The position numbers were made by a program, and so were the translations under genes. The notes beneath the pieces were generated by a model, which did not search any database, had not been told where the DNA came from, and saw only the letters and a program-made list of their open reading frames with translations. Positions 52,202-60,444 of a stretch of DNA of 64,000 bases are shown here, piece by piece. The DNA comes from Methylobacterium sp. J-076. GTDB taxonomy: Bacteria; Pseudomonadota; Alphaproteobacteria; Rhizobiales; Beijerinckiaceae. Position 1 is the first letter of the stretch, and each line of letters begins with the position of its first letter. The stretch is from contig NZ_JAKSXW010000133.1 of the NCBI RefSeq assembly GCF_022829405.1, positions 248,001-312,000 on the forward strand, in the 5' to 3' direction.

Positions 52202-52523
52202 CCCCGCTTCCCTACGAGTCGCGCTCCGCCCCCACTTCGGGCTCCCCCGACAGGCACGATGGCCCACGCTCCCGCCGCATCCGCGTCCCGGGGCATCCAC
52301 CGTAACCACTACCGACAGCTGACGAATTCGCCCCGAGCCTCCTTGACCGCGCGCGCGACCAGGCCCACTGGCCGTCATCCGGATCGCACCGGACCTGATC
52401 GGATCTCCCGTGACCCACGCCCCGCGCCTCAAACGGAAAGCCGCGCCCGAACGCCCGCTTTCCCTTCCCGCCCACGGGGCCTGACCGACGCTAATTTTCG
52501 CGCGGCGGCCCGAGAAGGCCGTC

Positions 52524-52829
52524 ATGCCCGACACCCAGACGCACGTCCCCGCCATCACCGCGCCACCGCTCCGCACCGACGACCCCGCCAAGGCCATCGG
52601 CGATCTCTTCAGGCGCCTGGCGCTCGCGAGCGAGACCTTTGGCCCGCCAGCCTTCGAGCGCATCGTCGCCGCCGTGCTGGTCGCCCTGGGACGCGCCGCC
52701 CTCGAAGAGGCCGAGCGCGAGGCCCGTTGGCGACGGGAGCGCGACGCCCGGCGCCCTGGGGAGATCACCGCACCCCGGAGCATTCACGCCGGCGATTTCG
52801 ACGGCATGGCCACCGGCGACCCCGAGTAG
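52524..52829 (+). CDS. Small hypothetical protein with a paralogue at 58099
   Basis: This 101-residue protein is probably helical: AIGDLFRRLALASETFGPPAFERIVAAVLVALGRAALEEAEREARWRRERDA. Its central 40 residues match a 48-residue protein encoded at 58099-58245 (FDAPAFDRIVGAVPLALGTAVLDEVEREVRR). No function is recognised. Confidence 0.65.
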   Translation: MPDTQTHVPAITAPPLRTDDPAKAIGDLFRRLALASETFGPPAFERIVAAVLVALGRAALEEAEREARWRRERDARRPGEITAPRSIHAGDFDGMATGDPE

Positions 52830-53001
52830 GTTCGAGACGTGCCGGCGGTCCCGGGCGCGGTCCGCAGCGCCGCCGTCGCGGTCCCTTCGGCGGCGGCGGA
52901 GCGCGTCCAGGCACGCCGACGCAGGGCTCCCGTCGCTTCAGGCAGTTTCCTCAAGCATCGACCGCGGCTTGCCGACAGCCACCTCGATCGACGTCTCGGT
53001 G

Positions 53002-53217
53002 GGCGAGGATAACCGAAGACCCCCATGTCGTCCCGTGCCCCGGGGTCGAAGTCGTAGTCCGCCCCGCTCGAAAGCGCGTAGCCGCCGACCCCCCGCTTGC
53101 GCGCCATGAGCTGGATCCACTAGGCGGGAGGAAACCCGGGCGGAAGGCGCCAGACCAGGTGCAGGCCGCCCTCGCCGCCGAGGGCGATGGCGGGGTACCA
53201 AGCGTCGGGTTCTTACA
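53002..53217 (-). pseudogene. Possible decayed gene with in-frame TAG
   Basis: One minus-strand frame reads DAWYPAIALGGEGGLHLVWR, then a TAG near 53120, then LMARKRGVGGYALSSGADYD and DFDPGARDD. The protein-like composition on both sides of the stop suggests a decayed gene, but I do not recognise it. The rest of 52830-53218 holds nothing I can support. Confidence 0.25.
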
Positions 53218-53218
53218 G

Positions 53219-54301
53219 CTAGGCAGGCACGAGACCGATGCTTGCCGTATCCTCCGATGCGACGCCATTCCTGCGGTGGCGAAAGTCGCTCAACGCCCGG
53301 TAGACCTGTAGGCGCGCCCGCATCACGGAGCCGAGCGGCCGGTGAGCCGCGAGGCTGTGGGCCGGCCGGAAGGTCATCACCTCGTCGAAGTAGCGCACGC
53401 GGTCCGGCGCATAGGCATCCTGGCGGGGCAGGCGCAGCGTCGCGACGGTGCGATAGGGGCTGATCGCGACCGGCCAGTCGATCGAGGCGTCCTCGATGGG
53501 CTGCTTCTCGGCGTCGGCCCAGAGCTGGGCCTTCAACTCGAACACCACCTCGTTCTCCCGGAAGAAGGCCACCGTGGCGTGGCGGAAGCCATCCTCGTCC
53601 TGGTGCGGGTCGAGGCGCCACTCGGACAGGGCGCGCTGGCCTTCCGTCGACGGCACGACGCCGAGCTTGGCCACGTAATCGCCGAAGCGAACCGGCGCCT
53701 GGCTGAAGTAGCTGTCGGCCAGGGGGTGGCTGTAGGGATGGCCGAAGAAGTCGGCGAGGGCGCTCTCCGTCCCGAAGGCGTGCAGTGCCCGGTTGAGGTT
53801 GCGCATGGTCGAGGAGACCGCGCTCTTGACCCCCTCCGGCAAACCCGTCGACTTGCCGATGACCGTGCCGTCCCGCAGGAAGCCGGCCGCCGTGCCCGAG
53901 GGGAAGGTGGTCCCGGTCGCGAGCACGAAGTCCTGCGTATCGACGGCGTGGCCGGGCAGCTTCTCGCCGGGGACGTCGAACACCTTGATCGACATCCCGC
54001 GATGGGTCGAGACGCGGTCGCCTAGTGTCTCGCCCGGACCCTGGGCGAAGCGGACGGCGACCGGGTGGGTGCCGGGCTTGGCGAAGAGCCCTTGGGCCAG
54101 TTCGGGCGGCAGGCCGGCGGCGATCGTCAACTCGCCGGTTCCGCAGGCCGAACTCTTGGCGTGGCTGGCGCGCACGGCATGGTGCTCGCGTGTCTCGACG
54201 GTCTCCGATTGCTGCGTCATGCCGTTGATGATGCCGTCGATGGTCTCCTGCTCGTCCGCGGCGGGCTTCTCGATGTCGGGTGCGTAGCGAAGGTAGGTCA
54301 T
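53219..54301 (-). CDS. Catalase-fold heme protein, y4iL-like (copy 2)
   Basis: This 360-residue protein is nearly identical in length and sequence to the one at 29162-30244. About 30 differences were counted by eye, scattered along the protein. The distal histidine (RASHAKSSA) and proximal RLQVY tyrosine are kept, so both copies look functional. It starts at the equivalent ATG (MTYLRYAPDIEKP). The frame stays open upstream to 54649 without recognisable homology. Confidence 0.82.
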   Translation of the reverse strand: MTYLRYAPDIEKPAADEQETIDGIINGMTQQSETVETREHHAVRASHAKSSACGTGELTIAAGLPPELAQGLFAKPGTHPVAVRFAQGPGETLGDRVSTHRGMSIKVFDVPGEKLPGHAVDTQDFVLATGTTFPSGTAAGFLRDGTVIGKSTGLPEGVKSAVSSTMRNLNRALHAFGTESALADFFGHPYSHPLADSYFSQAPVRFGDYVAKLGVVPSTEGQRALSEWRLDPHQDEDGFRHATVAFFRENEVVFELKAQLWADAEKQPIEDASIDWPVAISPYRTVATLRLPRQDAYAPDRVRYFDEVMTFRPAHSLAAHRPLGSVMRARLQVYRALSDFRHRRNGVASEDTASIGLVPA

Positions 54302-54629
54302 GATCTTCTTCACGGTGATCGGGGAACTGAAGCGGACCGCGGCGGATAAGAGCGCGGCGAATTCGGGGGTCGACGTACTGAGCCGGAAACGGGATCCCGT
54401 TCCGAACATCGAGGGGGCCGTGGGCCGTTCCCGGGCAAGGACGACCTTGCGTCCGTAGAAGGTCTGCCTGAATTTTGGCTGCGCTATAAGTTGGCTTTGG
54501 AGCGCTGCTACGTTCTTGCGGCCATGGAAGACCGGACCATGGACCCTCTCCAGGGCGGAGGCGGCAAGCTCGGCCGATATGCTCGACGACCCGTGGATGG
54601 CCGCGGGCCCGGGTGTGCGACGAGCCATT

Positions 54630-55418
54630 TCAAGGCGCATCCTTCCCAACCGTCTCCAGGATCACGCGCGCCGTCTCGGCAGGCTGATCCCAATGCGGGA
54701 AGTGGCCGCAGTTCTCGAACCAGTGCAGCCGTGCCGACGGGAAGGCTGCCAGGGCGCGTGCAGCCTGGCGCGGCAGCAGCAGGTGGTCTTGGCGGCCCCA
54801 GCCTATGGTGACAAGGCCGGGCGTCCTTGCCGAACCCTGCTGCAACGGCCCGCGTGCCAGTTCACGCAGCATCGCATCGAACACCGGTGTGGCCGCCAGG
54901 CTCCGCAGCTCCCCTACGACGAGCTGCGGTGGCAGCAGCCACGGACGTGCCGACAGTTGGGCCAGCAGCAGCGTACGGGTGACGGCGTGGCGCGACAGGC
55001 CGGGATGGAAGGGCCGCAGCAACCGCACCAGGCGTATCGATGCCGCGAGCGACCAGTGTAGCCAGCGTGTTTCCCACCCGCGCCAGAAACCGCCGGGATC
55101 AAGCGCCACGCAGTGCCGACCGATGCCCCGCCGCGCCAGCTCCAGCACCAGCCGGCCCCCCACCGAACTGCCGACGAGGTCCGCCGTCGTCAGGCCTTGC
55201 GACTGCACGAAGCCGGCTAGGGCGTCCGCATAGGCCTCCACCGTCTGCCGGCCCGCGAGCGGGGCCGATCTGCCATGTCCCGGCAGGTCGACCAAGATCA
55301 GTTCGCGCGAGCCGCGTAATGCGGTCAGGAGCGGATCCCAGGTGTGGAGATTGGCCCCCAACCCATGGACCATCAGTAGCGGCCGGCCCGTGCCTAGGCG
55401 TTCGGAATGTAGGGACAT
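54630..55418 (-). CDS. Alpha/beta fold hydrolase
   Basis: This 262-residue protein has LLMVHGLGANLHTWDPLL, a serine nucleophile in LVGSSVGGRLVLEL, and the late FENCGHFPHWDQP histidine. It could be an esterase, lactonase or C-C hydrolase. The ATG at 55418 is preferred over an upstream TTG. The stretch 55419-55685 has no supported gene. Confidence 0.85.
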   Translation of the reverse strand: MSLHSERLGTGRPLLMVHGLGANLHTWDPLLTALRGSRELILVDLPGHGRSAPLAGRQTVEAYADALAGFVQSQGLTTADLVGSSVGGRLVLELARRGIGRHCVALDPGGFWRGWETRWLHWSLAASIRLVRLLRPFHPGLSRHAVTRTLLLAQLSARPWLLPPQLVVGELRSLAATPVFDAMLRELARGPLQQGSARTPGLVTIGWGRQDHLLLPRQAARALAAFPSARLHWFENCGHFPHWDQPAETARVILETVGKDAP

Positions 55419-55685
55419 GACAGCATCGTCCTTCAATGTTCGCGCTGCAGTCCGAACATTGGTCCGTCGCAGGTTTCGTCAGGCCGGATGTACCGGTCAG
55501 GTTCGCGGGCCGCTCATTTCGGACGCTTCGAGGCCGAGTCGCCGGTCTGATAGCCAGCTGCGCGGCGCTGACTGTACTTTGCAGCTTTGCAAGGGCCGGA
55601 TGTCGCCGCGAAGGCCCCCCGGAGTTCGCCAGGAGAGATGCGCTTCCAATGCTCGCGGAGACGTAGACGTCACGTCCGCGCCAAC

Positions 55686-56618
55686 TCAGATGCCGGCGTA
55701 CCAGGCGTAGCCCTGGTCCTCCCAGTATCCTCCCTTGCCATCGCCCAGATGGGCGAAGCTCTCGACCACCTCGATGCGCATCACGTACTTGGCATGCTTG
55801 TAGCCGAGGTTGCGTTCCACCCGCAGGCGCAGCGGGGCGCCGTTCGAGACCGGAAGCGCCTTGTCGTTCATGTCGTAGGCGAGGATCGTCTGCGGGTGGA
55901 ACGCGTCCACGAGATCGATGCTCTCGTAGTACCTGACCGGTGATCCACCACTGGCCGCAGTGTCATCAGACGCCTGCTGGCCGCCTGAGTCCTTCCTGCT
56001 CTCCCCACCGCCCGATTGCTTCGTCATGGCTGGGTTGGCATTGCCGGCAGGGATTGTTTCGTCGGAGCCGCCATCCTCCGCGGTGTCCGCTCCGCCGTTG
56101 TCCTCTCCTTGGTCCATCGTGTCCGCGCAGTGGAACACCACGTAGCGCCCCTCGGGCTTGAGCTTGGCCCGTTTAAGGAGGTCGGCGAGCGGCACGCCGG
56201 TCCACTTGCCGATGGCGCTCCAGCCCTCGACGCAATCATGCCGGGTGATCTGGGTCCGGGCGGGAAGCTTGCGGAGCTCGGCCAGGGACAGCCTGAAGGG
56301 CGCCTCCACGAGGCCGTCCACCTGCAGGTGGTACTTGGCGAACCTGCCCTTCGCGAGCGCCTTGTAGTCCCTGTCCGGCGGATCCTCGGTGCCGTTCGGC
56401 TTGAACCACGGCGAGATGTCGGCCTCGGCGTATTCCGGGGCCAGCGTCCGGTCGGTCAGCAGCAGGCGCTGGACGAAGAGGTTGGCGTCCTCGCCGGTCT
56501 TGAGGGTGCGCCGGAACCACTCCGCATTGCCAAGGCGGTCGCACCCGCCGAGCACGGCCGCCGCGGCCGCGGCGGAAGCCCCCGTCAGGAGGGCCCTTCG
56601 GCTCGGAAGGCGGCTCAT
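55686..56618 (-). CDS. Molybdopterin-dependent oxidoreductase, MsrP/YedY-like, with a disordered insertion
   Basis: This 310-residue protein has a lipoprotein-like or Tat-like leader (SRRALLTGASAAAAAAVLGGC) and a sulfite-oxidase-type Mo domain with the cysteine ligand C129 in TRHDCVEGWSAIGKWTGVPL and NGAPLRLRVERNLGYKHAKYV. Between residues about 170 and 227, low-complexity sequence (Gly, Ser, Asp, Ala rich) interrupts the domain. MsrP relatives reduce methionine sulfoxide in periplasmic proteins. The start overlaps the cytochrome stop. Confidence 0.85.
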   Translation of the reverse strand: MSRLPSRRALLTGASAAAAAAVLGGCDRLGNAEWFRRTLKTGEDANLFVQRLLLTDRTLAPEYAEADISPWFKPNGTEDPPDRDYKALAKGRFAKYHLQVDGLVEAPFRLSLAELRKLPARTQITRHDCVEGWSAIGKWTGVPLADLLKRAKLKPEGRYVVFHCADTMDQGEDNGGADTAEDGGSDETIPAGNANPAMTKQSGGGESRKDSGGQQASDDTAASGGSPVRYYESIDLVDAFHPQTILAYDMNDKALPVSNGAPLRLRVERNLGYKHAKYVMRIEVVESFAHLGDGKGGYWEDQGYAWYAGI

Positions 56619-57496
56619 GCCCGGGTCTCCCCGGTGACGGGTGCCGGCTCGACCTTGCGCTCGATCACGAACCAACCGGTGAGCATGCCGCGCATGTTGT
56701 TCCAGAAGCCCGACAGCAGGACCAGGGCGACGTGCACGACCACGAACAGGACCAACAGGGCCGCAACGACGAAGTGCACCGTGCGGGCCGACTGGCGCCC
56801 GTCGAACAGCGTCAGCAGGAATGGGAAGGCCGCGTCCATCGCCGGCGACATTGCGAGGCCGGCGAGGACCTGAACCGGCAGGAGCACGAACAGCACCACG
56901 AGGTATGTGAGTTTCTGGACGACGTTGTATCGCTTGGCCTCGTCGCCCTGCGGAAAGCGCAGCGTCAGGTGCTCCCACACCGACGCGCCGAAGTGCCGGA
57001 ACTGATCGCGTGACGGGATCACGCGGAACCGGAGCTGCCCGCTGACCAGCCCGTAGAGCAGGTAGGCAAGGCCGTTCAGGACGAAGGCCCAGGCGAAGAA
57101 GAAGTGCCAGGAGCGACCGCCGGTGAGGTCCTGGTCGCTCGGAAGCGTCGCCCAGCTAGGGAAGCCGCGGTCGGCCGCCTCGCCGTCGCTACCGGTGGAT
57201 GAGCCGAGATACCCGGTGGTATCGAAGGAATGCCCGATGACCGTCGTGACGCCTTTGGGCGGATCGTCCTCGGTGGAGGACATCCCCATCAGCGGCGTAT
57301 CGAAGGTCGAGACCTTGCCCCAGTACAGGGCCGGGTGGGCGTTGAAGATCTGAAGGCCGCTCATGAGCAGCACCAGGAGGCAGATCGCGTTGACCCAGTG
57401 GGTGACGCGGATCACGACCGGGTGTCGGAACATCCATCGGCGGCGCTCGACCTCGCCCGTGTCGGGCGCGGAGCGCGTCAGGTAGGTGCGAGGCAA
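56615..57496 (-). CDS. Cytochrome b561-type membrane electron donor
   Basis: This 293-residue protein has four to five hydrophobic helices with histidines placed for heme b (RVTHWVNAICLLVLLMSGLQIF, WHFFFAWAFVLNGLAYLLYG, KLTYLVVLFVLLPVQVLAGL, VHFVVAALLVLFVVVHVALV). It probably feeds quinone-derived electrons to the molybdoenzyme, the role MsrQ plays for MsrP. A TTG at 57496 with GGGAG upstream is chosen; the first ATG is at 57433. Confidence 0.83.
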   Translation of the reverse strand: MPRTYLTRSAPDTGEVERRRWMFRHPVVIRVTHWVNAICLLVLLMSGLQIFNAHPALYWGKVSTFDTPLMGMSSTEDDPPKGVTTVIGHSFDTTGYLGSSTGSDGEAADRGFPSWATLPSDQDLTGGRSWHFFFAWAFVLNGLAYLLYGLVSGQLRFRVIPSRDQFRHFGASVWEHLTLRFPQGDEAKRYNVVQKLTYLVVLFVLLPVQVLAGLAMSPAMDAAFPFLLTLFDGRQSARTVHFVVAALLVLFVVVHVALVLLSGFWNNMRGMLTGWFVIERKVEPAPVTGETRA

Positions 57497-57567
57497 ACGG
57501 TCTCCCTCGGGATGTCGGTCGTCCAGGGCGGAGGCCCCCGTGACGGGGCCTCCGGAAGCGTCGGCGA

Positions 57568-57801
57568 TCACATGCCGCGGTTCATCATCCGCTTCTTCAT
57601 CATGCGGCGCTTCATCATCTGCTTCCGCATCATGCGCTTCTTCATCATCATCCGGTCGCCCTGCATCATCCGGACTTGGGTGACGCCGCTCTCGGACTGG
57701 AGGCCGTTGACGGACATCGGGGCGGCGGAGGCCGAACCGGACGCGAGGGCGATGCCGCCAAGGGCGGTCAATGCGGTGAGGGCGAGTGTGAACTTCTTCA
57801 T
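57568..57801 (-). CDS. Exported methionine-rich peptide
   Basis: This 77-residue protein has a clean signal peptide (KKFTLALTALTALGGIALASGSAS). In the last 33 residues 14 are Met, mostly as MM pairs between Lys and Arg (MMKKRMMRKQMMKRRMM). It is upstream of the cytochrome b and MsrP-like genes, as the hypochlorite-scavenging peptide MrpX accompanies yedY1 in Azospira. An alternative is metal binding. AGGAGA precedes the ATG. Confidence 0.8.
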   Translation of the reverse strand: MKKFTLALTALTALGGIALASGSASAAPMSVNGLQSESGVTQVRMMQGDRMMMKKRMMRKQMMKRRMMKKRMMNRGM

Positions 57802-57846
57802 GCAAGATCTCCTGTAGTGCTGAATGCCATATTCAACCTTCGTCAC

Positions 57847-57871
57847 AACAAGAATTTTTCGGCATTGTTCC
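57847..57871 (-). promoter_or_regulatory. EcfG-type promoter for the Met-rich peptide operon
   Basis: On the minus strand GGAAC (57871-57867), 16 bases, then TGTT (57850-57847) fits the alphaproteobacterial EcfG consensus with one mismatch. It lies about 46 bases upstream of the ATG in a locally AT-rich gap. Confidence 0.55.
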
Positions 57872-58098
57872 GATCTATAAAATCTCATCAATTGATGGTT
57901 ATTTGCCATTCGGCCAAGCGGTAGCGTTTACCGAAGCGGAGCCTTCGGTACGAACGTCAATGGGTCGTCTGTAGGCGGTACGACACCCGCTGATTTTAAG
58001 TTTCAGGTTTCAACACCGGCGGTCAGGATGCCGCCCATGACTGCCCGAGCCCTTGCAAGCAGCTTCGCCGGGTTTGCCGCCCGGCTCGCAACCCCGAG

Positions 58099-58245
58099 GT
58101 GAACGGCGACGAAGCGGCGCCGAACGCGTCGAGACCCTTCGACGCCCCCGCCTTCGACCGCATCGTCGGGGCCGTCCCCCTCGCCCTGGGCACGGCCGTC
58201 CTGGACGAGGTCGAGCGCGAGGTCCGCCGACTGCACGCCGGATGA
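58099..58245 (+). CDS. Small hypothetical protein, paralogue of 52524
   Basis: The 48 residues from a GTG start encode FDAPAFDRIVGAVPLALGTAVLDEVEREVRR, matching the middle of the 101-residue protein at 52524-52829. It may be a shortened copy; the start is uncertain. Confidence 0.45.
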   Translation: MNGDEAAPNASRPFDAPAFDRIVGAVPLALGTAVLDEVEREVRRLHAG

Positions 58246-58297
58246 TTTTCGAATCCACCGCGGACGCATATCCTTGGTCGAAACGTGGGGGGGTCGC

Positions 58298-59575
58298 TTG
58301 GGACAGAGTAACATCGCCGTCGTGGGCTGCGGTCCGAAGGCCGCCGCCATCGTCGCCCGGGCCCACTGCCTGAACCGCTTCGAGGGGACCGGAAACCAGA
58401 TCAGCGTCACTGTCTTCGAGGAACATGGGATCGCCGCCGCCTGGGACGGCTCCCATGGATACACGGACGGAGACCAGAAGCTCTGCACGCCCGCCGAACG
58501 GGATCTCGGCTTTCCATACTATTCCGACGAGGCCTTCCCTGACATCGCTGGCATGCTCAAGCGAGATTTCTCATGGGACGCCTTCCAACTGAGCCCTCCC
58601 CATAACAAGGCAAGGTATGCGGAATGGGTGTCACGAGGGAGAAAACCGCAAACTCATCGTGAGTTCGCGAACTACATCAGATTTGCGTTTCGGCAGGCTG
58701 ACAATAAGCCCGTGTTCGGAAAGGTGACCGGAATCCGAAGGTCGCGACGGCATTGGACGGTGGAATTCAACGAGAGAAAGACTGGCCGTCCGGATGCCTT
58801 CGAAGGGTTCGATGGCGTGGTTTTCACCGGCCCAGGGCCATCCCTGAACAAGTTGACGAAGACGCCCTTCAAGGACGTCTACAGCGGTAGGGACTTCTGG
58901 ACCCACCGAAGGAGGATCCTGACGAACCTGGGAAAACGCGACGCCGGGGTCGTGATCATCGGTGGGGGAGGCACGACCGCGGCGATTGCCGCATGGCTGG
59001 TGCGTCACCTACCGGACGGAAGAAAAATAAACCTCGTGAATACCCAGGGAACCCTCTTCAATAGGACAGTGAATTTCTTCGAGAACCGGATATTCGACGA
59101 TCCGGAACCCTGGGCCGCCTTCTATAACGACGAGCGCCGCAACTTCGTGAAACGGCTCAACAGGGGCGTGGTCTGGGAGAACGTGACGGACATCCTCTCC
59201 GAGACCGAAGGCCTCCTGTTCACGCCCGGGCGTGCCATCGAGATCAAGGCCGGCACGGGTGGCACGAAGCTCGTCGTGGTCTGCGAGAACAACACCAGCG
59301 ACGTACCCGTGGAGGTGCCGGCGGACGTCGTGGTGGACGCCTCCGGGTTCGACGCATGGTGGTTCACGCCGCTCCTGCCGAAGGCGCTGCAAGGGCGCGT
59401 CTCGCGCAGGAACGCGGAACGGCTGGAGGATGGGATGCTCGGCGACCTGTCTTTCGACCTGCCCGGATGGCCCAGGATCCACGCCCCCATGCACTCGCAG
59501 ATCATCGGGCCCGGGTACAATTCCCTGATGGTCCTGGGGGGGATGGCGGAGCGCGTCCTGCGGCCCTACCGTTAG
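58298..59575 (+). CDS. FAD/NAD(P)-binding monooxygenase-like protein
   Basis: This 425-residue protein has an N-terminal FAD site (SNIAVVGCGPKAAAIVARAH) and a second Rossmann site (VVIIGGGGTTAAIAAWLVRH), the arrangement of flavin monooxygenases and SidA/IucD-like hydroxylases. LCTPAERDLGFPYYSDEAF is a family-specific segment I cannot name. A TTG at 58298 after a G-run is proposed; another TTG is at 58274. Codons are noticeably more AT-rich than those of its neighbours, suggesting recent transfer. Confidence 0.75.
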   Translation: MGQSNIAVVGCGPKAAAIVARAHCLNRFEGTGNQISVTVFEEHGIAAAWDGSHGYTDGDQKLCTPAERDLGFPYYSDEAFPDIAGMLKRDFSWDAFQLSPPHNKARYAEWVSRGRKPQTHREFANYIRFAFRQADNKPVFGKVTGIRRSRRHWTVEFNERKTGRPDAFEGFDGVVFTGPGPSLNKLTKTPFKDVYSGRDFWTHRRRILTNLGKRDAGVVIIGGGGTTAAIAAWLVRHLPDGRKINLVNTQGTLFNRTVNFFENRIFDDPEPWAAFYNDERRNFVKRLNRGVVWENVTDILSETEGLLFTPGRAIEIKAGTGGTKLVVVCENNTSDVPVEVPADVVVDASGFDAWWFTPLLPKALQGRVSRRNAERLEDGMLGDLSFDLPGWPRIHAPMHSQIIGPGYNSLMVLGGMAERVLRPYR

Positions 59576-59638
59576 CAGGGCCCTTGCGGACGACAAGCGA
59601 ACCCGTACATATATATACCCATACGCATGGAGGTTCCG

Positions 59639-59989
59639 ATGGCCGGAAAAACTGGATCCAATCTCGTCCTCCGGAGCGTCTACCTTCCCGACGACCTGGA
59701 TCAGGAACTCAAGGTGGTCGCGTTCCACGAGGATCGCAGCAAGAACGACATCATGCGCGAGGTCCTGCAAGCCGGGCTGCGCACCCTTCGCGCCGAGGGC
59801 GACAGACGTTTCGTGAGGCAGAAGCCGGCCAAGCTGCGCGCGCAGCCGGTCAAGCTGGAGCCCATGAGGCGACCCAAGGTCAAGGCGGCCCCCGACGTCG
59901 CGAAGGCGAAGCAGCCGGCCGTGGCCCCGCGGCGCGCCGCACGGCAGCCCGCCCGCGCGGCGACCGCGGCCATGGAGCCGGCGATCTAG
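59639..59989 (+). CDS. Ribbon-helix-helix protein with histone-like basic tail
   Basis: This 116-residue protein has an N-terminal ribbon-helix-helix (VLRSVYLPDDLDQELKVVAF and KNDIMREVLQAGLRTL) of the CopG/Arc type. A Lys/Ala/Pro/Arg-rich tail (about residues 65-116) resembles histone H1-like proteins. GGAGG six bases before the ATG at 59639 sets the start. It probably binds DNA, possibly as a plasmid-type regulator. Confidence 0.72.
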   Translation: MAGKTGSNLVLRSVYLPDDLDQELKVVAFHEDRSKNDIMREVLQAGLRTLRAEGDRRFVRQKPAKLRAQPVKLEPMRRPKVKAAPDVAKAKQPAVAPRRAARQPARAATAAMEPAI

Positions 59990-60025
59990 GCTGCCCGGAA
60001 CGACGGAGGACCAGGACGAAGCTCG

Positions 60026-60056
60026 ACGGGTCGGGAACTTTCCGACCCGTTTTCGT
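60026..60056 (+). terminator. Rho-independent terminator
   Basis: ACGGGTCGG (60026-60034) pairs with CCGACCCGT (60042-60050), followed by TTTCGTTT. It ends the ribbon-helix-helix transcript. Confidence 0.8.
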
Positions 60057-60153
60057 TTCGAGGATCACCGTCACCGCGGGTTTTCCACAGTTCCTTCGAT
60101 GTCCCTATTCGACAATACTTGCCTTCGCCGGCCTTAACTTGCAATTAGGATCC

Positions 60154-60260
60154 ATGACCGCGCAGACGAAACGCACGGCGAACCGGGTGGCCCAGGCCTC
60201 GCCGGCGCGCGCCGATTCCCCCTCCCGCGGATAGCCGCGCGCCCTTTTTCGCGCGGCTCC
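60154..60260 (+). other. Possible short leader ORF and hairpin ahead of the AAA protease
   Basis: A 26-codon frame (ATG 60154, TAG 60232-60234) is followed at once by a CCGCGCG/CGCGCGG hairpin with a T-rich loop. It could be an attenuating leader of the protease gene. No homology is seen, and the rest of 60057-60444 is empty to my eye. Confidence 0.3.
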
Positions 60261-60444
60261 GGGAGGCTCCCTTCGTTGGACACCTCCCGATGATCACCAT
60301 CCTCGCCCTCCGAAAATCTGCTGCCTCGGTCCGGGTCCGTCCCGGCCGCGAGACGTCACGGGCGCGACCGCGCCTTCCCGACACCCTCCAGGGCTGAACC
60401 TGCCGCCAACGTGAGCGGCCGGCTGCCCCTGCGCGGAGGCAGCC

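Noticed and set aside
54302..54629. In-frame upstream extension of the second catalase-fold protein
   Set aside because: The extension has no similarity to the first copy, and the ATG at 54301 aligns exactly with the start of copy 1.
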